DNA from: Phytophthora colocasiae
Taxonomy: Eukaryota; Oomycota; Peronosporomycetes; Peronosporales; Peronosporaceae
DNA: 64,000 bases
Direction: 5' to 3'
Assembly: GCA_018806915.1 (NCBI GenBank)
Contig: JAGKQI010000098.1
Coordinates: forward strand, 2,046,001 to 2,110,000
The stretch's first letter is position 1, and the number at the start of each line of letters is the position of its first letter. Shown here piece after piece: positions 1 through 10,031 of the stretch. The position numbers and the translations under genes were made by a program. Under the pieces are notes generated by a model, which saw only the letters and a list, made by a program, of their open reading frames with translations, ran no database searches and had not been told where the DNA came from.

Positions 1-486
1 GCAACCTGCGTGGACGTGGGAACGCAGTACGTTGAACGAGAGGATCTGGGATAAGTGTCCAAAGTCACTTGACTAACGAAGGCTTTTGTTCTTGTAGATA
101 TTCGGGAGAAGATTCCGCGCAAGTATCAGAGCCCGGCAGAGCTCAAGAAGCTGGAGAATATTGTGCTCTATCTCAAGAACAGGCACTGCGCCATGTACGT
201 CTAAGATGTGACGACTTTTAAACTGCTACATGTTGTGCTAATGTGTGTGTTTTCAACAGTTCGATATCAGACTTGGTCAAGCACAGCGGGTTGCCAGTGA
301 TTCGGTGCAAGGAAATTCTGCAGACACTCATGAAGCTCGAGATCATCGAACGCAAGCGCGAAAAAGCGGTACGTCTCTGCTCAGCCTCGCTGACGTTGAA
401 GATGCGCCACAGGACTTACCCGTTGCTTTGTTATCCCTTCTTGCCTCTGTCAGGGTTTCGTCTACAGTTTTGGTTCTTCGAATTGA
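1..486 (+). CDS. 3' end of an unrecognised winged-helix-like protein
   Basis: Partial gene whose start lies before the window. Four exon pieces fit one frame: 1-26, 98-194, 260-368 and 454-486 (stop TGA 484-486). All three introns begin GTACGT, and the first has a TGACTAAC-like branch point. The encoded end is helical and then ends in an aromatic strand (FVYSFG). The segment ISDLVKHSGLPVIRCKEIL followed by a charged second helix looks like a winged-helix fold: a helix, a recognition-like helix, and a wing. I do not recognise the family. A role in binding nucleic acid or a protein partner is inference only. It converges on the next gene, leaving about 150 bp between the two stop codons. Confidence 0.6.
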
Positions 487-637
487 GGCTCGAGTATGGT
501 CTACTAGCAGATACCTTGTTGTAGCGCTGGCCGACAGGGACTTCTCCACATCACGAGTCCATGCCGTATTTATCCAATTGACGCGTTGTTTTCTCTTGAT
601 TTGCAGCAGCTCCCTTGAGCAAGGTGTTTGGATCCTG

Positions 638-3600
638 TCACTTTAGTTCCGAGTCATCTTTGGTCTCCCAGCGCTCGTTAATGCTTTCCTCCAGTGCCAT
701 GTCATCACGTGAGAACCGCGGAGGCCTGGCTAATGGAGAAGTCTTCGGCATATTTGCGGTACTTGTACCACCACCATCCCGCACAACGTCCGCGAAGCTC
801 AAGGACAAGCTCATGGAGCGCTCGCTGTTCTTCCGACTAAGACCTCTTGCAGAATTTTGGATATGGATCTGTTTCAGAGATGACTGCCGCTGTGGGTGTC
901 TTCCGCTTTCCCGCTGAAATATCTGTGTCTGCACGTAGGATTGGTGGTCACTGCTTTGTGGAACTAGTCGCGGACTACCGATACGCCGTTTACGTGACCG
1001 ATCATGGTGGCTGGTTGCTGAGGTTGTAGAGCGTGTCGTCAACCTCTCACTCTCGCTCTCGCTGTGTCGTCGAGAGCCCGATTCGTTGCGATACGCATTC
1101 ACATTGCGCGGCTGCGGAACTCCAACATTGTGGTAAGGCTGTTGTGGTGGATGGTGGTGTTGCTGCTGCTGCTGGTACGCTTGCTGCTGGTTGTAAGGGT
1201 GGAATGCGTACTGGTGCTCGATAGCACCAATATACGATGCGACTCCGACCGTCGCAGAAGTTGCCGCGTCAGATTTCCCATTCACAGGCGCTCCTGGACC
1301 TAAAATGGATCGGAGAATGTTGTCTGGATGAAGACCAACACCCGCAACTAAACCCATTCGGTTATCACCGAATACTGCAGGATCTCGTGACGCAGCAAGT
1401 AACGCAAGGTGAGCCGCAGAGAATGCGCGCCGGATCTGCATGATACGGAAGCAGTTCCTCCCCACGTTGTTGCTTGGGCATAGAGGATCTTCAATAAACA
1501 CTGGATCAAACTTATGGGGATCGTAAGTTTGCTGTTGTAGCTGCTGGTAGTCGAGCAGTCCTGTCGCGGCATTCATTCCTTCAAGTACCCGAGAAGCCGG
1601 CAAGTCCAACGACGACCGATAGCCGTACCGTCGTGAACCCTGAGCAGAAGCTGCCTCGGAATTTGGGGAAAGCTGCATGTGAGGCTGAGGGGGGACTTGC
1701 CAATGCTGAGCGTAGCCGTATTGACTTGTGCGGTCGTCTACTGCGGCATCATCGGCTGCATATTGCTGATATTGGTGTGGCATTTGATGTGGATCCATAC
1801 CAGAGGACCCAGGGACAGCTCCAGCCATGAAGGTACTCTCGCGATTTAAAAAGCAACGAGATGCGACACTGATACCCGTTGTACGTGGGTCAAAACGATT
1901 GCCATAAAAATCCAAAAAGCCCATGAGCATCAAGCCAAAGTCAGCAACACCAGCCTGTACAGAGGACAAGCTATGCTGGACAGCCCTCGAAGCATTGGCG
2001 AAACCGTTAGGCATCGTGTCACTGTGCTCTTGGAGATACCGGGCCACAAGTAATAGCAATGCGTATGACGAGAGCCCACCAGAGTAAGCCACTGCTAAGC
2101 CGCGCTCAATTGCGAAACTTTTCAAAACAAGCATCATTGGCGCTAGCGGCGGGAATTCGTGAAGCAGCGCAAGCACGACATCATTTGTAGCCAGACCGTT
2201 ATGACCAGGACCTTCAAACGAGATATCCAGCCTCACATTGTATGGCGGGGCTGTGAGGAGCGTAATAATCGGAACAGCGGCATGCGGAAGCGTTTTCACC
2301 GAGTCCCGAACAACCCATGGCTCCTGCTTTAACTTACGCGCCAGATTCTGCTGCCAGGTCTCTTTGATGGCGTTCCGGCCTTCCAAAACTCCAGCAGCAT
2401 CAGCAGGGGCATCTCGACGCACTTTTGGCAGACAAATGACGAGATCGACATCACTTGACGGAAGCACCAGTCGTGTTACGTGTGACCCGTATGGCCTTAC
2501 TTGAGCTCGAGGCCACAGGGATTGTACTGTCGCCATACACAACCGTTGCGCAGCTAGTTGGGCAGGTAGCCGCGCTTCGCTATCTGCCTGAAGCTGGGCA
2601 GCAAACTCGCACAAATCCCAGTGAAGTTTGCTTCGCGGAGGAAGTACTGACAGCGGCACCGATACGAATGGTCCCATTACTGGATTTGGTGCTGGGTAGG
2701 TTTCCGGGAAGGGTGAGGCTGCAGTAGGTGGGCTTTCAGCCTGCTGACCCAAGGATGATGGAGCTGGCGAAAACGGGGCTGATGGCGAACCAAGAGAGCT
2801 TGCATTACCCAACGAGGAATCCGCCAATCCACCAGTAGTTGCAGAAGGCTGAAGTTGCAAGTCTTGGATGTTGTTTTCGACGTTGTGCAATTGAGCTGTC
2901 AACGTTGCCACTGTTTGCTTCAGAGTAGTGATTTCCGAAGCGGCCGCTGTAGCTTGCTCCTCCATAACCTAGGAACACAGCATACACAACTGATTAGCAC
3001 ACCATGCTGACTTCGTTCCCTTCACAGATGAACACAAACCTTCGTTTTCTCGGTCAACTTCTCCTCCAATTGAGTGATGCGTTCAAATACCTTCGTTATC
3101 ATAGCAACCGCGTCACTCTCACCAGTCCCGTCATTTCTTGCCGGAGAAATTACTGTGGAAGCATGCTCATGCTTACAATTACCAGCCCCACGATTGTTCT
3201 CTTTGTTGCCTGCTTCTTCATTCTCCAGAGTGGGGTCCTCACCTTGATCTCGGAGGTTGGTATCGCCGTGGCAAGAACATTTACAACAGTGAGTGCATTC
3301 TGTCCAACCATCGTCCTTAATTGTTGATGTGCCGAAGCACACACTTGGACTCCCCTTGTGAGCATCATGTTCCTCAGAAATCTCTCCTTCATCCTCTTCA
3401 TGGGCGTAACCAAAAGGCCACGGACGTCGTCGACGTTTGAGGGAGCGCTGGCGATCAAAGAAGCCTCCTTCACGATACAGGAAGTCAGATTCATTATCAC
3501 TATCCGCTGCGCTTGAAGAACCATCGCCATGTTCTCGTATTGATGTTACCGCCAAGCTCTGTCTTTCGTGCTCTGCATGAAACCCACGTCGGTTTGAGTC

Positions 3601-6122
3601 CATCCCCGCGATCTTGGAAAACGATGCAAGTGAGTACTTCCTTGTCGACCCTGATGGTTTTCCATTCGCAAAACGCGAAGAAGCAGAGGAAGTTGACGAA
3701 GATGAGGATGGTGGAGGCGGTGGCTCTAAATCAGCTATAGCGACCGTTGTATTTGATGTACCCTTGTCCGAGATACCTCCATCCGGAGTCTTGAATTGCC
3801 AATTGTTAAAATGCCAATCGAGAGCAGGTGTCGGAGAAATTGTGCGCTGCGCTGAGGTCTGCAATGAGAAGACGGAAGGCAGATACCACTCGAAATTTGA
3901 GGAGTCTGAAGGTGTTGGTGCTTCGTGAGCGACACTTGCGGGGAGTGTTCGGTTTTCATCATCTTCATCATCAATTCCTCGTCGAATACCGCGAGGTGGT
4001 TGAGAATGATGGTCTCGAGGCGCCAATGACAGGAAAAAGGGTGTCGTCGATGAGGAGTACAGGGAATGCGAGCCAAAAGTCGATAGTGGCAGTGCTGGGG
4101 CTGGCGTTGACGTTCCAGTTGACCCAACATTTGAGAAGAAGCTTAATCGTGGTCCATCATCTTGAGTACTCCCGTTGTCGCTTCCACAGTCAATTAAATG
4201 GGGTCGAGATGGTGATGAATCCGAACCAGCAGTATCCGCACTATGTTCTCCCGTTTCTCCTTCTTCGTTTGTTCCATAGACGTGAGGCTTGGATGAAGAA
4301 GATGTTGCCTTGTCTGGAGTTTGGGGAGAGTTAATCAATGACCGATCGCCCTTCCTGTTGTTTCGATACCCCATTTCCGCATCCGCTGTGCCCGCTTTCT
4401 TCCTTTTAGTTTTCTTTTTCTTCCGTTTCTGTTTTGGATGAGCATCGGTATCTCGACTGCTGTGCTCTGAAGCTATGCTCCACCCACCTGGTTTTAGCTG
4501 TCCCTCGTCAATAGCAGTGTCAATTACATCTCGAAGCACAATATCCACAGATTCGATGACCTCTTCCTTTCTCCGCCGGAACTTTTCACATAGCTCATGC
4601 AGCACACTGTTGAAGCGTGTTTGTTGAGCAGCTCGAATTTCGCCCTCCCGGCGTCGCTGTTTGAGCATCTTTTTACGACTGGCACGACGTCGCTGAGAAT
4701 GGTTCGCTGGTTTTGCCTTAACTTCGCTCCTACTCCCAATATCGTCAGCAAGAGATGACTCGGCAGATGTGCGTGACGCAGCAACTGCTTCCTCTTCCTT
4801 GGAGAGTCTGGCGCAAAGTAGTATTGAGCACTGTTCTTGGAGGTGTTCTGCTAGCAGTAGCTTAATGATCCCCGCTTGCGGAGAAGCAACTACATCTTCA
4901 AAAGAGCACGTGAAGCAAATGTCCACTGGTTTGTCATGATTTGCTTGCAGCGTTCCTTTTTGAAACACACGTAGAACACTCGTCAAAGATTCCAATGATG
5001 ATCGTGCCGCTTGAAACCTTGACACCACTGTTCCTTGACTCGTCGTAGACCGCCTTAATTCACGGAGATGCCCAACGATCTTGCGTCCCAGTTCCTTTAA
5101 TACAACCTGCTGCTGAATAATGCTCGCCGTCTTCCATTCGTGCACCAGGTACAGCTTAGAGGCGAGACCTCGTAGAGGAACTTTTGCGTTTACATCCTTT
5201 TGATATGCCTTCCAGGAGGCCCAAATATTTAGTTCCTGTCCAGTTGCATACAATTTAAAGTCAGCTTCGAGCCTAAAACACGTTAGCAGCGGCCACAACA
5301 CCCACAATATGGTTAACAAAAAGCGCTTGCAGTGAGTAGTAACCTTGGTCTTTCAGCCACTACACGATAATTAAATACAGAACGTCACATCTTTTTCATA
5401 GTAAAACCATTACGTATACCTTCCTTACCTTCGTCTCGCCCCACACCCGATGCTTCAGCGTTGATTCCGAAGGACACTCAGTCAGGAAGCCGCCACACGA
5501 TATCACATCCATGAAATCAATTAATTTCTGCGCTTGTTTTCCATCCTTCTTCTCCCTCAAGTAAAAAAACTCCATCGACAGCGCCACTGTATCACACGAC
5601 TGCAGCGTATTGAGCACTCGCAAGCCCTTCAGGATCTCCAAACTGCATTCTTCGTACTCTTTCGAGTGAAAACTTCCCACCCCATCTCCATCCATCGTTC
5701 GTACCACAGGTCGCTTCACAAATTCTCTGAAGACGTAAATCCAGTTAATATACACTAAAACTCTACAAAAGCTCGTAAGTTTCTCACCTTGGGGCGCTTT
5801 TTGGCGGCATTTTAGCCGCTACACGCTTGTTCTGAGACATAACAGTACTACCCGCTATCGGTGACAGCAACTGGAACTCATGTACGTAGTTGTCCCCGCC
5901 TTTAACGCCTCTAGAGCACGCCGCCATGTGAAGAAGCGTCTTAACAAAACCCACATCTTCCACGCAGCACAGAGACGCCAGTTCCTCGTCACTGAGGCTA
6001 CGCAGCCACTTTAACACAGTGCGCTTCTCTGTGCTGCTGTTTATACCTCTTCGACGCCTGCGGAGCGAGACGGCGAGCTCTCCGAGCGCGCGTACAAGCG
6101 CTTCTGCATCGCTCGTCGCCAT
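638..6122 (-). CDS. Trf4/TENT4-type non-canonical poly(A) polymerase with long N-terminal region
   Basis: Five exons: 6122-5788, 5726-5429, 5359-5331, 5272-3040 and 2968-638, about 1,741 residues. The last exon holds the nucleotidyltransferase core: a GS motif followed by SSDVDLVICLP (two metal-binding Asp) near its residue 175, a third acidic site in LDISFEG, and a split PAP-associated domain ending FRIMQIRRAF. A His/Gln-rich stretch follows. Family members add short oligo(A) or mixed tails to nuclear RNAs. The join between exons 4 and 5 is in phase and rebuilds one coiled coil (ITQLEEKLTEKTK continuing into VMEEQ), so the 3040-5272 and 638-2968 blocks are one gene. The N-terminal 960 residues have no recognised domain and include a Lys/Arg-rich stretch (KQKRKKKKTKRKK) that may be a nuclear signal. 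The 29-bp microexon requires a GC-AG intron at 5273-5330. ATG 6122 is the first in-frame ATG. Confidence 0.8.
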
Positions 6123-6224
6123 GTCGGAGTGATGGTCTGTGTTCAACTGAATGTTTTGGAAAAAAATTATGGAAAATCATGTTTAATTTGTCAAATTTAA
6201 CAAATTAAAAACACAAAAACAACT

Positions 6225-7729
6225 TCAACTATACGTGATGATGTGCATCTGTTGCAGCAAACTCAGAGCGCTTATGACGGTCATAATGACTGCCATCAGA
6301 CCGGAAATGAATTGACTCGCTCGGTGCTGCTGTTTGCCCAACCGGAAGATGAAAAATGCCGGCAACATGAAGCAAATCGTTGGGTTTGTCGTCGCACCGA
6401 GAACGCCGAGGACAGACGCGATATCTCCAGAGCCTAAAGCTACGAACAGCGCAGCGAGCACCAGGAATATCGACAGTCCGGCGTGGCTCATCAAATCCAG
6501 TCGACGGTTCGATAGCAATGCCTCGCGGATATTGTCACGTAACGTGTGTACGAACAGCGGTACCGTGAGAATCAAAGCGATACTGAAGCCCAGACATCCA
6601 GCAATAACAGCCCCGTCACCGTGGTAGTTGTTCTTGAGGAAATTAGACCGCGTGGCTTCACCAAATGTAAGCACAACGAAGAAGCCACACAGTGAGTACA
6701 CGGTCGTCGCGATGCCGATACTGCGGTTCATAACCTTGTACATTCTTCTGCTGGAACGACGCTTGAGCACCAAATAGATGGGGAGAACATTGGGATGACA
6801 CGTAAACGAGAATACCACAAGCGGAACAGCACGGAGGAGATGATTGAGCCGCCAGTCAAATAGTGGCAAGTGCTTGAACTGGTAGGCGATCGTTGGAGCC
6901 AAACCTTCATGCACGAACTGGAAGTACTTGATTACAATCACCAGCGCCATGAACGTGATGCATACAATGGAGAACAGCGACGAGAATCTCAGCGACTCCA
7001 GACTCCGCAGAAGAGAGAGCGGCAGTACCAATAACCCCGTCAGCATCAAGATCAGCGCCTGTCGATCAAGAAAGATACTCTGACTTGAGCTTCCCAAGAA
7101 CGTCCTCAATGCAAGCTGAATCAGCTCTGCACTTCCCACTAAGTAGCCGATACTTGTTCCGAACAGGTTCATGCACACCACGAGCTGGGTAAATCCCGCG
7201 AGCTTGCGTCCTCCTGTAGCTGAAGCCAAATCCATGTAGGATCGTGCCTGACCCAGATCTGAGCACTCCAGCAACAGCCTCAATGTGAAATTGGTAGCAA
7301 TTGCCCCCAGAGCAATCAAGGAAATACCCAGCACCAGACCTGCCTGCTGCACAGCGTAAGGTAGCGCCAAAACACCAGCCCCCACAATCGCAACGGTCAT
7401 GGTGAACATGGAGCCCTTCACTGTAGTAACACAGCAACACCATAACATTGAATTAGTAACAAATTACCCCATTAATTCTCTACATAGCTGTAGGTACCTG
7501 ATCCAGGCTGGATCTTCTCCATTAGATACGTCTGGAAGAAGCCTCCTCTCTTCCCGAGACGCTGTTGTTGACGGAAGAAATCGTCTTCAAACACGAGCGT
7601 TTCCCGCTCCGAGATCAACTCAAAGTCATCTGTTAGTGCAGAGGTAGATGCTGAGCTGCTAGCACCGTCGTTTCCCCCTAGCAAACGCTCCGACATGCCG
7701 TCGTCCGGGTTGTCCTCGAACGCCATCAT
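6225..7729 (-). CDS. Amino-acid/auxin permease family transporter
   Basis: Two exons, 7729-7498 and 7420-6225, joined through a GTACCT donor and a TACAG acceptor in phase; about 475 residues. The first exon gives a soluble acidic N-terminal tail. The second opens with VKGSMFTMTVAIVGAGVLALPYA (abbreviated here at the GAGVLALPYA core), the first transmembrane segment typical of the Aa_trans/SLC36-SLC38 fold. About ten further hydrophobic segments follow, and the length suits an 11-helix transporter. The family moves neutral or cationic amino acids with protons or sodium across plasma or vacuolar membranes. Substrate and membrane cannot be read from the sequence. It is divergently arranged with the carrier copy starting at 7887, with about 160 bp between the starts. 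Confidence 0.85.
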
Positions 7730-8204
7730 GATTCTCTGAGAATGGCACTATACCGGGGGGCAATAGTGGCAGCCAAGTTGAAGCAACATGGGTACAACAT
7801 GTCGGAATGATGGTAAAGATGTTGCATCCACTGTCAATCAATGCTCATTATTCAATTAGCTCTGCAAGTGCCAAACCTCCTTCACCATGAATGAAACGTT
7901 GGCAACTATGTTGTGCTACTCCTGCTACGCATATGCCGGACTTCCTTATGATCTGGTGAAGCTGAGACTTCAGACTCAAGGCCATGTACGTGAGTACAAG
8001 GGAGTGACGGACGCTCTCGTTCGCATCGCAAGGAACGAAGGAATCCGATCTCTTGGCAAAGGTGGCGCTCCTCATCTAGCAGGATGGTTGGTGTATACCC
8101 CGTTGTCTAGCGCATTCGGTCAGGTGTCAAAGAAGGCGATGACTATACTTCAGCTGCAGGAAACTCGCCGAAAGGACGGAATGACGCTCCAGGGAGCGCT
8201 AGAG

Positions 8205-9360
8205 CAGGGGTCTCCAAAAATGTATTGTTATTGAAAAAGGGGTATTATTGTAGGGGGACAATAAGGGAGGGAGCGGCCATCTCAATATTTGGCACTTACG
8301 CAAATATTGAAAAGGGGGTCTCTATCTACTTCTTACAGATTAAGAACTACGGTTTTAGAGATCTGCTTCTTCTTCGTTGCTGTGTGAGGCACAACCAATC
8401 ATGGGAACTCCCGTCCGCTTCGAGATAGCACAGTTAGTGTTCATGTTGTCACACACAACCGCCACTAGATTGCTCAGGTCTAATTTGTAGTGGTCCAGAA
8501 TCATATCCAAGAACTGAATGTGCTCGTCAGCTGACATTGATGTTTCGTCCACGAAAGTAGAAAGAGCCAAGAAACGAGTCATCGTCTTAGTAGCCACAAA
8601 TACGGCCAGTGAATGCTGGGCAGAGTCCGTCAAACCGTCAAATATCAGCACGTATTGCTGACTTTTGAGCTCTTCTATAATAGCAGGTTCCATTAATTCC
8701 ACGCAGCTTTTCATTCGCGCGAGAAGTGTTTTCGAGTTGATCTTGTTGTACTTAACCGCTTCTCGAAACACGTCGTCATCGACTGACGAAAATGGAAGAT
8801 CCTTAAGCACCACAAGTTTCATCCAACCATGCGTAGTACGGGAGTCCTTATCGACAAACATGTCCATAGTGACGGGGATTCGTTGTCGAACGCAACGCTC
8901 CAGCACTCGCTCATAGTCTGGGTGGCGCCGCAGATGCGAGATGAGGTTATGATAGCCGCGACTTCGGTCCTGAAAGATGAAGGTGTTGCATCCGTTGCAG
9001 GTTCTTCCTCCGCTTGTTTGGTCTCGATACATCAACGAACAGATCTCCTTGTTCGAGAGACCAGGGTCTAAGGTAGCCATGGATGACGAGGGTGAACAAG
9101 TTGAGTAGAAGAGTGTTGGACTTGGTTCGCAAAATCGGAAATGCCAGCATGGGAGTGGCTGTGGTCCCCGGCACGGTATAACGCCCACCGGGAGAGGTTT
9201 CGAGGACTGCTTTACTCCTCGACTCTTACCGGATCTTTATAGTATCTTATAAGTTGAAGTTGACAATAATATTGTCAATTAAGGGTACGTTCATCAATAA
9301 GGGATTGAGACGCCTCCAGCCCCGTCAATCCCTAATCCCTACTTATTTGGAGAGCCCTGC
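8205..9360 (-). mobile_element. hAT element, 1,156 bp, non-autonomous
   Basis: The ends are inverted repeats: the left begins CAGGGGTCTCCAAA and the right, read inwards, GCAGGGCTCTCCAAA. The element is flanked by a perfect 8-bp duplication, CGCTAGAG, at 8197-8204 and 9361-9368, the length expected of hAT insertions. It lies inside exon 1 of carrier copy 1. It carries only the N-terminal half of a transposase, on the minus strand, so it probably depended on a full-length relative to move. The intact target duplication suggests insertion is not ancient. Confidence 0.93.
8355..9080 (-). pseudogene. hAT transposase fragment (BED finger plus N-terminal catalytic region)
   Basis: Starts at ATG 9080 and gives about 241 residues. 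A BED-type zinc finger (CNGCNTFIF then HLRRHPDY, C2H2 spacing) binds the element ends in this family. It is followed by the first part of the RNase-H-like domain: LIFDGLTDSAQHSLAVF holds the first catalytic Asp, and VVCDNMNTN resembles the second acidic motif. The frame then leaves family similarity soon after GCASH and stops at 8355, so the helical insertion, the catalytic Glu and the C-terminal hATC dimerisation domain are absent. It cannot be an active transposase alone. It could act as a DNA-binding repressor, but nothing here shows that. Confidence 0.85.
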
Positions 9361-9538
9361 CGCTAGAGGCCAGTTTCACGGCACTGGCGATCTCTACAGT
9401 GAGTGAAGTTTTGTATTTGTTATGAATATGTATTTTATGCTGGAGATTTAATGGATACTTATCTTGTAGGCCATTACCGTGCCGGAAAACATCGCATGCA
9501 AACTGCAATTCCAGCGAACACCATTAGGCCAAGCGGGT

Positions 9539-9580
9539 GCTTTGTATTAAGATTGATACAAATCAATCTTAATACAAAGC
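9539..9580. repeat. Perfect 17-bp inverted repeat (hairpin) at the carrier/Fanzor boundary
   Basis: GCTTTGTATTAAGATTG (9539-9555) is followed by 8 bases and then its exact reverse complement (9564-9580). A shorter palindrome (TTTGTAT / ATACAAA) nests inside the left arm and loop. It begins two bases after the GT donor of carrier copy 1 exon 2, exactly where carrier similarity stops. It may mark the left edge of inserted DNA. No matching copy is visible near the right edge, so it is not a simple terminal inverted repeat. Confidence 0.8.
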
Positions 9581-10031
9581 AAATGTTCAATTTGCCTCTA
9601 TTAGCGGAGGGACTGATCTCAATGGCTGCTTCTCTCTCGGGTGCACCAATCTTCCAAGACAAGAGATGAGTTCATCAACCTCTAACAGTACATTGAGAAT
9701 AATCTTCTGTGCTAGTGTGTGACAGCGAGCTTCAAACCCGTGGATTGGGGCTGCAACCTGGAACGCCTCTCTCTCCTAATAGAAGAGGCAGAGGGCATGG
9801 AGACTAGACGACGTCTAGTAGACGTTCGACGATGTGAGTTGGTGGGTTGTATCAAAAGATCAACGCAGCTGCGGTACCCACGTTGATGTCCAAATCTTCT
9901 GAAGCAAAGATCTTTGCTAAACGAACTGCAACTTTGGTGCCAACCTTAGTTTCCACCTCACTTTCAAATTTGCCAAGTCATAAACAAGAGGGTCTGGACG
10001 GGGAACCGTTCCGTGCCATTGCACAAGTCGT

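Larger units (their letters stand above)
7887..9536 (+). pseudogene. Mitochondrial carrier, copy 1: 5' half, broken by a hAT insertion
   Basis: Coding pieces 7887-8204 and 9369-9398 form exon 1 once the hAT element and one copy of its target duplication are set aside. The exon ends at a GTGAGT donor. Exon 2 is 9470-9536, exactly 67 bp, the same size and phase as in the other two copies here. The protein has the first carrier repeat (AGLPYDLVKLRLQTQ, matching PX[DE]XX[KR]X[RK]) and the start of the second (TVPENIACKLQFQ). Closest visible relative is the intact copy at 18478. The 3' half is missing: similarity stops at the exon 2 donor, where an unrelated hairpin and the Fanzor region begin. 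It therefore cannot make a full six-helix carrier. ATG 7887 is the natural start. Confidence 0.85.

Noticed and set aside
638..5272. Two separate genes, 638-2965 and 3022-5319
   Set aside because: A clean donor and acceptor join them in phase and continue one coiled coil, so one gene is more likely.
9403..9669. An independent small protein starting at 9403
   Set aside because: The stretch holds exon 2 (67 bp) of carrier copy 1 and a hairpin. The frame is a by-product.
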